Below, in pieces: positions 1-11,069 of a DNA stretch of 64,000 bases. Source of the DNA: Salinisphaera shabanensis E1L3A (GTDB taxonomy: Bacteria > Pseudomonadota > Gammaproteobacteria > Nevskiales > Salinisphaeraceae); NCBI RefSeq assembly GCF_000215955.2, contig NZ_AFNV02000004.1:62001-126000 (forward strand). The letters are read 5' to 3'. A program made the position numbers and the translations under genes. The notes beneath the pieces were generated by a model. The model was not told the origin of the DNA. It did no database searches and saw only the letters and a list, made by a program, of their open reading frames with translations. Position 1 is the stretch's first letter, and every line of letters starts with the position of its first letter.

Positions 1-582
1 ATCTTCGGCGCGTCAGGCCATGTGGCGCGGCCCGGTCTGGTGGAACTGCCGCTGGGCACCAAGCTATCGGATCTGCTGGATCATTTCGGCGGTATTCGCG
101 GCGGGCGCAAGCTCAAGGCGTTGCTGCCGGGCGGTGGTTCCACGCCGCTGCTCACTGACGAGCATCTGAATACGCCCATGGACTACGAAGGCGTGGGCGC
201 GGTCGGCAGCCGTCTGGGCACGGGCACCATGGTGGTCATGGACGACCAAACCCCGATCGTGGGCGTGCTCAAGAACCTCGAGCATTTCTATGCACAGGAA
301 TCCTGTGGCTGGTGTACGCCTTGTCGCGACGGCCTGCCCTGGGTCGAGCGTATTCTCACCAATCTGGAAGCCGGCCACGGCAAGCCGGGGGATATCGAGC
401 TGCTGGATCTGCACGTCAAACTGCTCGGCCCGGGCAAGACGTTCTGTGCCCATGCGCCCGGCGCCATGGGCCCGCTCGAATCCGGTCTCAAGTATTTCCG
501 CGATGAACTGGCGGCGCTTATTCCGCCGGACGCAGAAACGCTTGAGCTGACCCAGCCGGCCAACGCCGCCTCGAACAACTAG
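1..582 (+). CDS. nuoF: NADH-quinone oxidoreductase subunit F, 3' part (cut by the window edge)
   Basis: This is the C-terminal portion of NuoF, the FMN- and NADH-binding subunit of respiratory complex I, which takes electrons from NADH in the cytoplasmic peripheral arm. The frame is open from base 1, so the true start lies outside the window and the in-frame GTG at 22 is not the start. The visible part carries the N3 [4Fe-4S] ligands: a CGWCTPC motif followed about 45 residues later by the fourth cysteine in TFCAHAPG. The end lies 14 bp before nuoG, in the same operon. NuoE and the upstream subunits are presumably just outside. Confidence 0.97.
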   Translation: MFGASGHVARPGLVELPLGTKLSDLLDHFGGIRGGRKLKALLPGGGSTPLLTDEHLNTPMDYEGVGAVGSRLGTGTMVVMDDQTPIVGVLKNLEHFYAQESCGWCTPCRDGLPWVERILTNLEAGHGKPGDIELLDLHVKLLGPGKTFCAHAPGAMGPLESGLKYFRDELAALIPPDAETLELTQPANAASNN

Positions 583-596
583 GGCACGGTTTAGCG

Positions 597-3281
597 ATGG
601 CAACGATCAAGATCGACGGCAAGCAGTTCGAGGTGGACGACACCGACAACCTGCTCAAGGTCGCGCTCTCCAAGGGCTTCGACCTGCCTTATTTCTGCTG
701 GCACCCCGAACTGCACTCGGTCGGGGCCTGTCGCCAGTGCGCGGTCAAGCAATACAAGAACGAGGACGACACCGAAGGTCAGATCGTGATGGCCTGCATG
801 ACGCCGGCCTCGGACGGCGGCTGCTTCTCGATCGCCGATCAGGAAGCCAGCGACTTCCGCGCGCAGGTCATCGAATGGCTGATGATCAACCATCCGCACG
901 ACTGCCCGGTTTGCGAAGAAGGCGGCGAATGCCATCTGCAGGATATGACCCTGATGACCGGGCATACGCGCCGACGCTATCGCGGCCCCAAGCGTACCCA
1001 TCGCAATCAGGACCTCGGCCCGTTCATCAATCACGAGATGAACCGCTGTATCGCCTGCTATCGCTGCGTGCGCTACTACCGCGATTATGCCGATGGCGAC
1101 GATTTGCGCGTGCTCGGCTCGCATTCCAACGTCTACTTCGGGCGTGAAGCCGACGGCGCTTTCAACAGCGAATTTTCGGGCAATCTCGTCGAGGTGTGCC
1201 CGACTGGCGTGTTTACCGACAAAACGCTCGGCGCCCACTACAACCGCAAGTGGGATATGCAGAATGCCCCCGGCATTTGCACGCACTGCTCACTGGGCTG
1301 CAATACCAGCCCCGGTTCGCGTCAGGGCATTCTGAAACGTATTCAGAACCGCTATCACGGCGAGATCAACCACTACTTCCTGTGCGATCGCGGGCGTTTC
1401 GGTGCCGGCTTCGTCAATCGCGAAGACCGTCCGCGCCAGCCGCTGGTGCGCGCCGATAACGGCGTGCTCGAACCTCAGGATATGGACGTCATCCTGTCGT
1501 CGCTCAAGAGCGTGCTCGCCGAGGCCAAGGGCCTGGTCGGCATTGGCTCGCCACGCGCCTCGCTCGAAGACAACTTCGCGCTGCGCCATCTGGTCGGCGC
1601 CAACAACTTCTATAACGGCATGAGCGGGCCGGAAAGCCACGCCAGCCTGGCTGCCTTGGCCTTGTTACAGGAACATGCCGGACGCCTGCCGACGCTGCGC
1701 GATGTGGAATCCTGCGACGCGGTGTTCGTGCTTGGCGAAGACGTCACCCAGTTCGCGCCGCGTTTGGCGCTGTCGCTGCGGCAAGCGGTACGAAACGAAC
1801 ATCATGTACTCGCCGAAGCCGCCAACATACCGAAATGGCACGCCCGCGCGGTGCGCGACGAGGGCCAGCATTTCTACAGCCCGCTGTTCATGGCGGTACC
1901 GGCCGCTACGCGCCTGGACGACGTGGCGACCGAGCTGTTCCATCTGCGCCCGGCCCGTATTGCGGAGCTCGGCTTCGCAGTTGCGGCGATGCTCGACGAT
2001 ACCGCGCCCATGCCGGCCAATATCGACGACGAGACGCGTGCGCACGCCGAAACCATCGCGACCGCGCTCAGGAAAGCCAAGAAGCCCTTGGTTGTGGCTG
2101 GCACCAGTCTCGGCAGCGAAGCCGTGCTTACCGCAGCCGGCAATGTGATGCGTGCGCTCGAGTCGGTGCACGACGACGCGGGCCTGTTCGTCACCTTGAA
2201 CGAAGCCAACAGCCTCGGCATGGCGATGATGAGCGACCGCGATGTGGACCACGCGTTCGAAGCGATAACCAGTCGGCGTGCGGATACGCTGGTCGTCATG
2301 CAGAACGATCTCTACGAGCGTGCGCAGCACGGCAAGGTCGATGCCGCGATCAAGGCCGCGAAGAACCTGATCGTGCTTGATCACAGCATGACCGCGACCA
2401 TCGCCAAAGCCGACTATGTGCTGCCGGCTGGCAGCTTTGCCGAAGCCGACGGTACGCTGGTCAACAACGAAGGCCGTGCCCAGCGTTTCTTCCAGGTCTT
2501 CATTCCGGAAGCGCCGCTACAGGAAGGCTGGCGCTGGTGTGCGGATCTCAATAGCGCCATCGGCAAACCGGTCGACTGGCTGGGCATGGACGACCTTATC
2601 GATGCCATCGAAGCGGCCTGTCCGCAGTTCGTGGGCATCAAATCGGCCGCGCCGAGCACGAGCTTTCGCAAGGCCGGCATGCGCTTTCCGCGCAGCCCAC
2701 ATCGATATTCCGGCCGTACCGCGCTGTATGCCAATGTCGATGTGCGCGAGAAACGACCGGAAGTCGACGTCGACTCCGCACTCTCCTATTCGATGGAGGG
2801 CTACCACGGCACCGATCAGCCGCCGGCTCTGATGGCCTATGCCTGGACGCCCGGCTGGGATTCCAACCAGGCCGCCATCACCCGTTTTCAGGACGAGGTC
2901 GGTGGCCATCTCAAAGGCGGCGATCCGGGCACGCGACTGCTCAAGGTCGATCCGAACGTACCCGAATATGCGCCGGCCGAGCCCAAGCTGGTTCAGGGCT
3001 GGCAGGCGATCCCGCGTTATCACATCTTCGGCAGCGAGTCGCAGTCGGCCAAGGCGCCGGCTATTCAGGAACGCATGCCGCGTGCGTGGTTCACGCTCAA
3101 CGAAGCCGGCGCCAAGGCGCTCGGTCTGGCCGCCGCGGATACGTTGCGCCTGACCATCGATGGCGAGATTCATGCGCTGCCGGTCACCATTGATCCCAGC
3201 CTGCCCGACAAGACCATTGGTGTGCCGGTTGGCGCGCATGGTTTGATGGGCGTGCGTCTGCCTGCAGCGGTGTCGCCCTGA
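597..3281 (+). CDS. nuoG: NADH-quinone oxidoreductase subunit G
   Basis: NuoG is the large iron-sulfur subunit of the complex I peripheral arm and passes electrons from NuoF towards NuoB/I. The 894-residue protein is close to E. coli NuoG in length. Ligands visible in order: C34, C45, C48, C67 for the N1b [2Fe-2S] cluster; H99, C103, C106, C112 for N5; C151, C154, C157 plus a later CPTG cysteine for N4; and a CTHCSLGC motif with a distal FLC cysteine, the N7 cluster kept in only some bacteria. The remainder is a molybdopterin-oxidoreductase-like fold that has lost its cofactor role in complex I. It overlaps nuoH by one base. Confidence 0.97.
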   Translation: MATIKIDGKQFEVDDTDNLLKVALSKGFDLPYFCWHPELHSVGACRQCAVKQYKNEDDTEGQIVMACMTPASDGGCFSIADQEASDFRAQVIEWLMINHPHDCPVCEEGGECHLQDMTLMTGHTRRRYRGPKRTHRNQDLGPFINHEMNRCIACYRCVRYYRDYADGDDLRVLGSHSNVYFGREADGAFNSEFSGNLVEVCPTGVFTDKTLGAHYNRKWDMQNAPGICTHCSLGCNTSPGSRQGILKRIQNRYHGEINHYFLCDRGRFGAGFVNREDRPRQPLVRADNGVLEPQDMDVILSSLKSVLAEAKGLVGIGSPRASLEDNFALRHLVGANNFYNGMSGPESHASLAALALLQEHAGRLPTLRDVESCDAVFVLGEDVTQFAPRLALSLRQAVRNEHHVLAEAANIPKWHARAVRDEGQHFYSPLFMAVPAATRLDDVATELFHLRPARIAELGFAVAAMLDDTAPMPANIDDETRAHAETIATALRKAKKPLVVAGTSLGSEAVLTAAGNVMRALESVHDDAGLFVTLNEANSLGMAMMSDRDVDHAFEAITSRRADTLVVMQNDLYERAQHGKVDAAIKAAKNLIVLDHSMTATIAKADYVLPAGSFAEADGTLVNNEGRAQRFFQVFIPEAPLQEGWRWCADLNSAIGKPVDWLGMDDLIDAIEAACPQFVGIKSAAPSTSFRKAGMRFPRSPHRYSGRTALYANVDVREKRPEVDVDSALSYSMEGYHGTDQPPALMAYAWTPGWDSNQAAITRFQDEVGGHLKGGDPGTRLLKVDPNVPEYAPAEPKLVQGWQAIPRYHIFGSESQSAKAPAIQERMPRAWFTLNEAGAKALGLAAADTLRLTIDGEIHALPVTIDPSLPDKTIGVPVGAHGLMGVRLPAAVSP

Positions 3282-4258
3282 TGTTCGGCTTCAGTACAGA
3301 AACACTGATCGATTTTGCGCTGACCGCGTTTGAAACCATTGCCATTCTGCTGGCCGTGGTCATCGCGGCCGCGCTACTGATCTGGGTCGAACGCCGGCTG
3401 TTGGGCGTCTGGCAGGATCGCTACGGCCCGAATCGCGTGGGCCCGTTCGGCATCCTTCAGGTCGCCGCGGACATGATCAAGATCTTCTTCAAGGAAGACT
3501 GGATCCCGCCGTTCGCCGATAAGGCCGTGTTCGTGATCGCGCCCGGCATCATCATGTTCACGACGCTCATGGCGTTCGCGGTCGTGCCGTTCACCGAAAC
3601 CATCGGCGTGGTCGATCTGAACATCGGCGTTCTGTTCGTACTTGCCATGAGTTCACTGGGCGTGTACTCGGTCATCCTGGCGGGCTGGTCTTCCGATAAT
3701 AAATACGCCCTGCTCGGCGGCATGCGTACAGCCGCGCAGATGATTTCCTATGAAGTCTTCATGGGCCTGAGCCTGCTGGGCGTGGTACTGCTTGCCGGCA
3801 GCTTCGACATGCGCGCTATCGTCGAATCGCAGGCGGGGATGTGGAACGTGATTCCGCAGTTCCCGGCGTTCGTCATATTCTTCATTGCCGGCATCGCCGA
3901 AATCCATCGCGCGCCCTTCGATCTGCCCGAAGCGGAGCAGGAACTCACGGCCGGCTATCACACCGAATATTCCGGCATGAAATTCGGCATGTTCTTCGTG
4001 GGTGAGTACCTGGGCATCGTGCTGATCTCGTGCCTGACCACAGTGCTGTTTTTTGGCGGATGGCTCGGCCCGATCCTGCCCGGCTTCGTCTGGTTCGCGC
4101 TCAAGGCCGGTTTCTTCATCTGCTTCTTCGTGCTCCTGCGTGCGGCCACCGTGCGCCCACGCTACGACCAACTCATGGCGTTCGGCTGGAAGATCCTGCT
4201 GCCCATCGCGCTGGTCAACGTTGCGATCACGGGCGCTGTCGTGGTGGCCATGGCATGA
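3281..4258 (+). CDS. nuoH: NADH-quinone oxidoreductase subunit H
   Basis: NuoH is the membrane subunit that joins the peripheral arm to the membrane arm and forms part of the quinone chamber. The 325-residue product is highly hydrophobic with about eight membrane segments. It carries the family's conserved loop regions: [18 protein letters not shown] after the first helix, and [16 protein letters not shown] in the loop facing the quinone site. Its ATG overlaps the nuoG TGA (TGATG), suggesting translational coupling. The length matches the family. Confidence 0.97.
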   Translation: MFGFSTETLIDFALTAFETIAILLAVVIAAALLIWVERRLLGVWQDRYGPNRVGPFGILQVAADMIKIFFKEDWIPPFADKAVFVIAPGIIMFTTLMAFAVVPFTETIGVVDLNIGVLFVLAMSSLGVYSVILAGWSSDNKYALLGGMRTAAQMISYEVFMGLSLLGVVLLAGSFDMRAIVESQAGMWNVIPQFPAFVIFFIAGIAEIHRAPFDLPEAEQELTAGYHTEYSGMKFGMFFVGEYLGIVLISCLTTVLFFGGWLGPILPGFVWFALKAGFFICFFVLLRAATVRPRYDQLMAFGWKILLPIALVNVAITGAVVVAMA

Positions 4259-4304
4259 GCACCTCGTACTCTTTACTCGATTTAACCGGTTACGCGAGTC
4301 ACCT

Positions 4305-4820
4305 ATGCTGAGTGTTCTGCGCACCATCTGGATGACCCTGATGCACACCTTTCGCAAACGCGATACGGTGCTGTATCCGGAAGAAAAGCCTTATCTGCCG
4401 CCGCGTTATCGCGGGCGTATCGTGCTTACGCGCGATCCGGACGGCGCCGAGCGCTGCGTGGCCTGTAATCTGTGCAGTGTGGCCTGCCCGGTGGACTGCA
4501 TCAGCGTGGTAAAGGCCGAGGATGAAAGCGGGCGCTGGTATCCGGAAACCTTCCGCATCAATTTCTCGCGCTGCATCTATTGCGGCTATTGCGAGGAAGC
4601 CTGCCCGACCTATGCGATCCAGCTCACCCCGGATTTCGAGATGGGCGAGTTCGATCGCCAGAACATGGTCTACGAAAAATCCGACCTGACCATTGCCGGC
4701 GTCGGCAAGCGGCCCGGCTACAATTTCTATCGCGTCGCCGGCATGGCCGTGGGCGGCAAGGACAAGGGCGAGGCCGAGAACGAGGCTGCGCCCATCGACG
4801 TCAAAACCCTTCTCCCTTAA
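4305..4820 (+). CDS. nuoI: NADH-quinone oxidoreductase subunit I
   Basis: NuoI is the ferredoxin-like subunit that holds clusters N6a and N6b on the path to N2. The 171-residue protein has two CxxCxxCxxxC motifs, [12 protein letters not shown] and [12 protein letters not shown], for two [4Fe-4S] clusters. The open frame extends upstream into nuoH (to 4053), but that part is antiparallel-arm coding shadow; the ATG at 4305 gives the expected family N-terminus and length. A 46-bp gap separates it from nuoH, one of the few spacers in the operon. Confidence 0.96.
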   Translation: MLSVLRTIWMTLMHTFRKRDTVLYPEEKPYLPPRYRGRIVLTRDPDGAERCVACNLCSVACPVDCISVVKAEDESGRWYPETFRINFSRCIYCGYCEEACPTYAIQLTPDFEMGEFDRQNMVYEKSDLTIAGVGKRPGYNFYRVAGMAVGGKDKGEAENEAAPIDVKTLLP

Positions 4821-4829
4821 GGGCCGGTC

Positions 4830-5387
4830 ATGGAAATCGCTTTCTATCTCGCTGCCATCGTCGCCGTTGCCGCCACAGCCCGGGTGATCAGCTGTGCCAA
4901 CGCCGTGCACGCGCTGCTGTATCTGATCGTATCGCTGCTATCGGTTGCGATCGTGTTCTATACCTTGGGCGCGCCGTTTGCGGCAGCGCTCGAGGTAATC
5001 GTCTACGCCGGCGCGATCATGGTGCTGTTCGTGTTCGTGATCATGATGCTCAACCTCAATCACGAAACCGTGGCCCGCGAGCGCAGTTGGCTCGCCGCCA
5101 AGGTCTGGATCGGGCCGGGCGTGCTCGGCGTCGTGCTTCTAGGTGTTTTGGCGGTCGCGCTGGCCAGCGGTGGTTCGATGGGCAACGTCGATAGCACGCC
5201 GCTCATGGCCGAGCGTATCGGCATGACCATGTTCGGCCCTTATGTGCTGATCGTGGAGCTTGCGGCCTTCGTGCTGCTGGCCGCACTCGTGGTCGCTGCC
5301 CACCTGGGCCGCGATGATCGCGACGTCGCCGAAGAAAAGCGTATCGCCGCGGCACGCGGGCGTCGCCACCCGGGAGGCGAACAATGA
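4830..5387 (+). CDS. nuoJ: NADH-quinone oxidoreductase subunit J
   Basis: NuoJ is a small membrane subunit of the complex I proton-pumping arm, next to NuoK and NuoH. The 185-residue product has about five membrane segments, including the conserved [20 protein letters not shown] segment that contains the family's pi-bulge helix. The cytoplasmic tail is charged. It overlaps nuoK by four bases (ATGA), so the two are probably translationally coupled. Confidence 0.95.
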   Translation: MEIAFYLAAIVAVAATARVISCANAVHALLYLIVSLLSVAIVFYTLGAPFAAALEVIVYAGAIMVLFVFVIMMLNLNHETVARERSWLAAKVWIGPGVLGVVLLGVLAVALASGGSMGNVDSTPLMAERIGMTMFGPYVLIVELAAFVLLAALVVAAHLGRDDRDVAEEKRIAAARGRRHPGGEQ

Positions 5388-5692
5388 ACGGTATCCCCAT
5401 GGAGCACGGGCTGGTGCTTGCCGCCCTGCTGTTCACGCTTGGCCTGGTTGGCCTGGTGGTACGGCGCAACACGCTGTTCATTCTCATGTGCCTGGAAATC
5501 ATGCTCAATTCGGCTGGGCTGGCGTTTATCGTCGCTGGCGCGGCCCATGGCGCGCCTGATGGCCAGGTGATGTTTATTCTGGTGATCACCCTCGCCGCTG
5601 CCGAAGCCAGCATTGGCCTTGGACTGCTGCTGCAGCTGCATCGCCGATTCAAGACCATTGACATCGACGCCGCCAGCGAGATGCAAGGATGA
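5384..5692 (+). CDS. nuoK: NADH-quinone oxidoreductase subunit K
   Basis: NuoK is an MrpC-like membrane subunit with three helices that contributes to proton translocation. The 102-residue length is typical. The two membrane glutamates expected in this family are visible, one in [10 protein letters not shown] and one in [12 protein letters not shown] purine-rich site (GGGAGG) sits a few bases ahead of the ATG at 5384, supporting this start over the in-frame ATG at 5399. The gene overlaps nuoJ upstream and nuoL downstream by four bases each. Confidence 0.96.
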   Translation: MNGIPMEHGLVLAALLFTLGLVGLVVRRNTLFILMCLEIMLNSAGLAFIVAGAAHGAPDGQVMFILVITLAAAEASIGLGLLLQLHRRFKTIDIDAASEMQG

Positions 5693-7539
5693 ATTTGCTA
5701 GCCCTGACCATTGTTTTCCCGCTTGCCGGCAGCCTGGCGCTGTCGTTCTTTCCGCGCATGCCCGATCGCGCCGCGGCGACTATAGGAGCTGGTTCGGTCG
5801 GTCTGTCGGCGCTGGTTTCGGCGCTACTGATCTATACGTTCGTCACAGGCGACGGCGCGGCCTACACGCAAACGCTCTGGACCTGGGTTTCGGTCGGCAA
5901 CTTCACCCCGGCGTTCGCGCTTTATTTCGATGGCCTGGCGGCCACCATGTTGGGCGTTATCACCGGCGTGGGTTTTCTGATCCACCTGTTCGCCGGCTGG
6001 TACATGAAGCACGACCTGGAAGGCGGGCCGGGCATGGGCCGCTTTTTCGCTTACATGAACCTGTTCATCGTCGCCATGCTGCTGCTGGTGCTCGGCGACA
6101 ACCTGTTTTTGCTGTTCCTGGGCTGGGAAGGTGTAGGCCTGTGCAGCTATCTGCTGATCGGCTACTACTACAAGGATGAGGCCAACGCCTGGGCTGCCTT
6201 CAAGGCGTTCCTGATTACGCGTATCGGTGACGTATTCCTGGCGATCGGCCTGTTCCTGCTATTCGCGACCTTCGGCACGCTCGATATCCAGACGCTGCTC
6301 GAACAGGCGCCCCAGGCATGGGCCGAGGGCGACACCATGGCCAGCGTTGCGGCCCTACTGCTGCTCGGCGGCGCGGTCGGCAAATCCGCCCAGCTGCCGC
6401 TACAGACCTGGCTACCCGACGCCATGGCCGGCCCCACGCCGGTTTCAGCCCTGATTCACGCCGCCACCATGGTCACCGCGGGCGTATATCTGATCGCGCG
6501 CATGCACGTCGTGTTCGAACTGGCGCCGGCCGTGCTTGCACTGGTGGGCGTGGTCGGCGCCGTTACACTGCTGCTCGCCGGCTTCGCCGCTCTGTGCCAG
6601 ACCGATATCAAACGCGTCCTCGCCTATTCGACGATGAGCCAGATCGGCTACATGTTCCTCGCGCTCGGCGTTAGCGCGTGGGATGCGGCGATCTTTCATC
6701 TGATGATCCATGCCTTCTTCAAGGCGCTGCTGTTCCTGGCCTCGGGCTCGGTGATCATCGCCTGCCATCACGAGCAGAACATCTTCAAGATGGGCGGGCT
6801 GCGCAAGAGCCTGCCGCTAGACTACGGTGTGTTCATCATCGGCGGCGCGGCCCTGGCTGCCCTGCCACTGGTGACTGCCGGCTTCTACTCCAAGGATGAA
6901 ATCCTGTGGCTGTCGTTCGCCAACGGCCATTACGTGCTCTGGTTCGCCGGTCTTGCCGGCGCGTTCCTGACCGCGCTGTATACCTTCCGCATGATCTTCA
7001 TCGCTTTCCATGGCGAAGCCCAGATCAAGGCGCATGCGGGTACGGGCATCGCCCATCACCTGCCGCTGATCGTGCTGGCGATTCTTTCCACGTTCCTGGG
7101 CGCCTGGATCCATCCGCCTCTGGCCGACGTGCTGCCCGTTCATGAAGGTGGCGATCACGGCACCACGAAACTCGTGGTGGAAATTCTGTCGGCCGCAGTG
7201 GCCGTAGTCGGCCTCGGCGTGGCTGCAGCGTTGTTCCTGGGCAACCGGCAGACGGCTGAAAAGCTGGCCGCCAACCCGCTCGGTCGTAGCCTGTGGCAGC
7301 TCTGGCATAACGCTTGGGGCTTCGACACGCTTTACGACCGTGTGTTCGTGCGCCCGTACCTGCTGCTGACTCGTCTGCATCGGCGTGACTGGATCAACTC
7401 GACCGTCAATGCCGCGCCACAGTTCGCGCTCATGCTCAACAGCGCGCTGGTCACGACCCAGAGCGGCCGGCTGCGTTGGTATGCCCTATCGTTGTTCGCC
7501 GGCGCCGCCCTGCTGCTGGTCGCGCTGCTGTTCGGTTGA
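5689..7539 (+). CDS. nuoL: NADH-quinone oxidoreductase subunit L
   Basis: NuoL is the distal antiporter-like proton-pumping subunit of complex I and carries the long lateral helix at its C terminus. The 616-residue protein has about sixteen membrane segments. The conserved core motifs are present: [39 protein letters not shown], and the H/K-bearing segment around [15 protein letters not shown]. It starts within the end of nuoK (ATGA overlap). A 70-bp spacer follows before nuoM. Confidence 0.97.
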   Translation: MNLLALTIVFPLAGSLALSFFPRMPDRAAATIGAGSVGLSALVSALLIYTFVTGDGAAYTQTLWTWVSVGNFTPAFALYFDGLAATMLGVITGVGFLIHLFAGWYMKHDLEGGPGMGRFFAYMNLFIVAMLLLVLGDNLFLLFLGWEGVGLCSYLLIGYYYKDEANAWAAFKAFLITRIGDVFLAIGLFLLFATFGTLDIQTLLEQAPQAWAEGDTMASVAALLLLGGAVGKSAQLPLQTWLPDAMAGPTPVSALIHAATMVTAGVYLIARMHVVFELAPAVLALVGVVGAVTLLLAGFAALCQTDIKRVLAYSTMSQIGYMFLALGVSAWDAAIFHLMIHAFFKALLFLASGSVIIACHHEQNIFKMGGLRKSLPLDYGVFIIGGAALAALPLVTAGFYSKDEILWLSFANGHYVLWFAGLAGAFLTALYTFRMIFIAFHGEAQIKAHAGTGIAHHLPLIVLAILSTFLGAWIHPPLADVLPVHEGGDHGTTKLVVEILSAAVAVVGLGVAAALFLGNRQTAEKLAANPLGRSLWQLWHNAWGFDTLYDRVFVRPYLLLTRLHRRDWINSTVNAAPQFALMLNSALVTTQSGRLRWYALSLFAGAALLLVALLFG

Positions 7540-7609
7540 TGCGTATGAACACACACGATAACGGCGTGACACTTGCGCGCTCATTCACAGGTCCCAAGGA
7601 ACGCTTTCA

Positions 7610-9139
7610 ATGATCCTGTGCTGGCTTTTATTCGTTCCCTTCATCGGCGGCCTGCTGTGCTGGCAGCTGGAAAGCCGCCATGCGCCGTCGCAGGCGCCGC
7701 GCTGGATCGCGTTGCTGACCATGCTGCTCGTGGTCGGTCTCGCGCTCTGGCTATGGCTGACGGGCGACTATTCGCTGGCCGGCGGCGTGGTGGGCGACGC
7801 GCCGAACTGGGCGCACGAAATCCGGTTGTCCTGGATCGATCGCTTCGGTATTTCGTTCCATCTGGCGCTGGATGGCCTGTCGCTGATCATGATCATGCTG
7901 ACCGGCTTTCTCGGTGTGCTCGCCGTGGTGTGCTCCTGGCAGGAAATCACCAACCGGATCGGCTTCTTTCATCTGAACCTGCTGTGGATCATCGGCGGCG
8001 TGGTCGGCGTGTTCCTGGCCGTGGATCTTTTCCTGTTCTTCTTCTTCTGGGAAATGATGCTGGTGCCGATGTATTTCCTGATCGCGCTGTGGGGACACAG
8101 CGGCTCGAAAGGCAATACCCGTATCGGCGCGGCGATCAAGTTTTTCATTTACACCCAGGCCAGTGGCCTGTTGATGCTGGTTTCGATCCTTGGGCTGGTG
8201 TTCGCGCACTATAGCCAGACCGGCACGTTCACCTTCGACTATATGGTGCTGCGTGAAACACCGCTGACCGGCACGATTGCCTATGTATTGATGCTGGGCT
8301 TCTTCATTGCCTTTGCGGTCAAACTGCCGGTGGTACCGCTGCACGGCTGGCTGCCGGACGCCCATGCGCAGGCGCCGACCGCGGGTTCCGTCGATCTGGC
8401 CGGTATTCTGCTCAAGACCGCGGCCTACGGCATGCTGCGTTTCGCGATTCCGCTGTTCCCGGAAGCCTCGGCTCAATTCGCGCCGGTCGCGATGGCACTT
8501 GGACTGTTCGGTATCTATTACGGTGCCTTGCTCGCGTTTTCACAGACCGACGTCAAGCGTCTGATTGCCTGTTCGAGCATCTCGCACATGGGCTTCGTAC
8601 TCATCGGCATCTATTCCGGCACGCTCTTGGCGCTGCAGGGCGTGATCGTGCAGATGGTGGCGCATGCCTTCTCGGCCGCCGGCCTGTTCATCATTTCCGG
8701 TCAGATCTACGAGCGTATCCATACCCGTGACATGCGTCAGATGGGCGGCCTGTTCGGGCGTATGGGTGCGCTGCCCGGCTTTGCGCTGGTGTTCGTCATG
8801 GCCTCGCTGGGCATGCCCGGGACCGGCAACTTCATTGGCGAATTCCTGATCCTGTTCGGCGCTTTCGATACCGTGCCGTGGGTGGTGGTTGCCGCCAGCG
8901 GCGGACTGGTCATGGCAGCGATTTATTCGCTCGTGCTCATGCACCGGGTTTACTGGGGCACACCCAAGTCGGAAGCTTCGCTCGGCGGGCTCGATCCGCG
9001 CGAATACAGCATGATGCTGCTATTGCTCGTGCTCACGCTCTGGCTCGGGCTGTTCCCGAATACCGTGCTCGATATCTCGCATACGGCGATGACCGAAGTC
9101 ACCGACTGGTTCGCCGTTGCTCCGTTGCCGACTAGTTAA
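7610..9139 (+). CDS. nuoM: NADH-quinone oxidoreductase subunit M
   Basis: NuoM is the second antiporter-like proton-pumping subunit of the membrane arm. The 509-residue product has about fourteen membrane helices. Characteristic segments are FFFFWEMMLVPMYFLIALWG with the essential membrane glutamate, KLPVVPLHGWLPDAHAQAPT, and FSQTDVKRLIACSSISHMG. An AAGGAA ribosome-binding site lies nine bases before the ATG. The 12-bp spacing to nuoN shows co-transcription. Confidence 0.97.
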   Translation: MILCWLLFVPFIGGLLCWQLESRHAPSQAPRWIALLTMLLVVGLALWLWLTGDYSLAGGVVGDAPNWAHEIRLSWIDRFGISFHLALDGLSLIMIMLTGFLGVLAVVCSWQEITNRIGFFHLNLLWIIGGVVGVFLAVDLFLFFFFWEMMLVPMYFLIALWGHSGSKGNTRIGAAIKFFIYTQASGLLMLVSILGLVFAHYSQTGTFTFDYMVLRETPLTGTIAYVLMLGFFIAFAVKLPVVPLHGWLPDAHAQAPTAGSVDLAGILLKTAAYGMLRFAIPLFPEASAQFAPVAMALGLFGIYYGALLAFSQTDVKRLIACSSISHMGFVLIGIYSGTLLALQGVIVQMVAHAFSAAGLFIISGQIYERIHTRDMRQMGGLFGRMGALPGFALVFVMASLGMPGTGNFIGEFLILFGAFDTVPWVVVAASGGLVMAAIYSLVLMHRVYWGTPKSEASLGGLDPREYSMMLLLLVLTLWLGLFPNTVLDISHTAMTEVTDWFAVAPLPTS

Positions 9140-9151
9140 GCGAAAGGCGTC

Positions 9152-10606
9152 ATGACCGACTTCTCTACTCATCTGCTCGCCCTGGCGCCTCTGGTCATCC
9201 TCTGTGCGACCGTCGTTGGCGTGATGCTGTCGATCGCGGTGCGCCGTAACCACTTCACCGCGGCCACGATGACTGTCGTCGGTTTGAACGCCGCGCTGTT
9301 GTCGCTGCTGGGCGTTCTCCAGATCACGCCGATCCAGGTCACGCCGCTGTTCATCATCGATGACTATTCGCTGTTGTTCGGTGCCATCGTGCTGGTGGCA
9401 TCGCTCGCCTGTACGACGCTTGCGCATGCCTATCTGGAAACGCTGCCGGATCGGCGCGAAGAGTTCTATATCCTGCTGCTCTGTTCGGCCGGCGGCGCGC
9501 TCGCGCTGATCGCGAGCCGGCATTTTGCCTCGCTTTTCATCGGCCTTGAGCTGCTGTCGGTCCCGCTTTACGGCATGGTCGCCTACGCTTATCGCGACCG
9601 TATCTCGCTGGAAGCCGGCCTGAAGTACATGGTGCTATCCGGCGCGGCCTCGGCGTTTTTGCTGTTCGGCATGGCCCTACTCTATGCCGCGTCCGGCACC
9701 CTCGAGTACGCCGGGCTCGCAGACACACTGGCCAATGGCAGCGACAGTCAGTCCTGGCTGCTTGTCGGCGTGGGCATGATGGTCGTGGCCTTGGCCTTCA
9801 AGCTGTCGCTGGTACCTTTCCACATCTGGACACCGGACGTTTACGAAGGCGCGCCGGGGCCTGTATCGGCATTTCTGGCTACCGTCAGCAAGGTCGCTGT
9901 GTTCGCCTTGCTACTGCGCTTTTTCACGCTCGCGCCGCCGGCGTCAGATGGCTGGCTGCTGACGCTGATGGGCGTTATCGCGTTTGCTTCGATGATGATC
10001 GGTAACCTGCTCGCACTACGCCAACGCAACGTCAAGCGTCTGCTCGGTTATTCCTCGATCGCGCATCTGGGTTATCTGATGACCGCGATTGTCGCCGGCG
10101 GCACGTTCAGCATCGAGACTGTGGGCATTTATCTGGCGACCTACGTCGCCACCACGCTGGGTGCGTTCGGCGTGGTCACGCTCGTATCGAGCCCGTACTC
10201 GGGCACCGATGCCGGCGCCCTGCACCACTACCGCGGGCTGTTCTGGCGCCGGCCGTACCTGGCTGCAGTGTTCACGATCATGATGCTGTCGCTGGCTGGC
10301 ATCCCGATGACCGCTGGGTTTCTCGGCAAGTTCTATGTAATCGCCATCGCCGTACAGTCCGGCCTGTGGTCGCTGGTTGCCGGCATCGTCCTCGGCAGCG
10401 CCATCGGCCTGTATTACTACCTGCGCATGATGGTTATCCTGTTTCTCGACGAGCCCGGCGAAAGCCGTCGCGATGCGGTCTCCGGCTGGGGTCAACAGTC
10501 GGGCGGCATCATGGTGCTGTTGCTGGCAGCGGCGGTGATCTTTTTCGGCATCTACCCGCAGCCGTTGATTGCGCTGGTTAGCGCTACCGGCATGGCAGGC
10601 GGCTGA
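9152..10606 (+). CDS. nuoN: NADH-quinone oxidoreductase subunit N
   Basis: NuoN is the third antiporter-like proton-pumping subunit, located next to NuoK. The 484-residue protein has about fourteen membrane segments with the family motifs FIGLELLSVPLYGMVAY, FKLSLVPFHIWTPDVYEGAP and RQRNVKRLLGYSSIAHLGY. It is the last nuo gene; the order G-H-I-J-K-L-M-N is the standard one. Only seven bases separate it from the small lipoprotein that follows, which may share its transcript. Confidence 0.97.
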   Translation: MTDFSTHLLALAPLVILCATVVGVMLSIAVRRNHFTAATMTVVGLNAALLSLLGVLQITPIQVTPLFIIDDYSLLFGAIVLVASLACTTLAHAYLETLPDRREEFYILLLCSAGGALALIASRHFASLFIGLELLSVPLYGMVAYAYRDRISLEAGLKYMVLSGAASAFLLFGMALLYAASGTLEYAGLADTLANGSDSQSWLLVGVGMMVVALAFKLSLVPFHIWTPDVYEGAPGPVSAFLATVSKVAVFALLLRFFTLAPPASDGWLLTLMGVIAFASMMIGNLLALRQRNVKRLLGYSSIAHLGYLMTAIVAGGTFSIETVGIYLATYVATTLGAFGVVTLVSSPYSGTDAGALHHYRGLFWRRPYLAAVFTIMMLSLAGIPMTAGFLGKFYVIAIAVQSGLWSLVAGIVLGSAIGLYYYLRMMVILFLDEPGESRRDAVSGWGQQSGGIMVLLLAAAVIFFGIYPQPLIALVSATGMAGG

Positions 10607-10613
10607 TTCATTC

Positions 10614-11051
10614 GTGGCAGCGTGGCACAGGGCAGCGTTCGGCGGCTTATTACTCGCCGCATTGATGCTAGCTGCCACCGGTTGCGCGACGCAGCCGCCC
10701 CACGTACAAAGCGACGCCAGCTTCGATAACGTGGCCCGCTCATGGCTGGGGCTGGTCGACAGCGGCGAATATGCACGCAGCTGGCAGCAGGCTTCCGCCT
10801 TGTTCAAAGGCGGGATCAGCGAGGCGAAGTGGGTCGACGCGATTGAAAACGCAAGAGAACGAGCCGGCCGGCTGGAACAACGTGCGCTGATCTCGGTCGC
10901 TCAAACCCGCAACCTACCGAACGTCCCGGAAAACGACTACGTCGTGATCGTCTACGCCAGCCGTTTCGATAAAACGGCAACCATGCAGGAAACGGTGACC
11001 CTGGTTCGTGAAGACGATGCCCTCAAACCGGCGGGATACTTCATCCGCTAG
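10614..11051 (+). CDS. DUF4019-type lipoprotein
   Basis: This is a predicted lipoprotein of 145 residues from a GTG start at 10614. A longer frame back to a TTG at 10569 would overlap the end of nuoN; the GTG start is preferred because it gives a compact signal peptide with a hydrophobic core and a lipobox ending ATGC at about residue 24. The mature part (ARSWLGLVDSGEYARSWQ..., later FDKTATMQETVTLVREDD) resembles DUF4019 proteins, whose function is unknown. It follows nuoN by seven bases, but no role in complex I is implied by the sequence. Confidence 0.8.
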   Translation: MAAWHRAAFGGLLLAALMLAATGCATQPPHVQSDASFDNVARSWLGLVDSGEYARSWQQASALFKGGISEAKWVDAIENARERAGRLEQRALISVAQTRNLPNVPENDYVVIVYASRFDKTATMQETVTLVREDDALKPAGYFIR

Positions 11052-11069
11052 CAGTGAATCGCGAACGGT

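Noticed and set aside
4053-4304. N-terminal extension of NuoI into nuoH
   Set aside because: The extension is arginine/serine-rich out-of-frame nuoH sequence; NuoI family proteins begin at the ATG at 4305.
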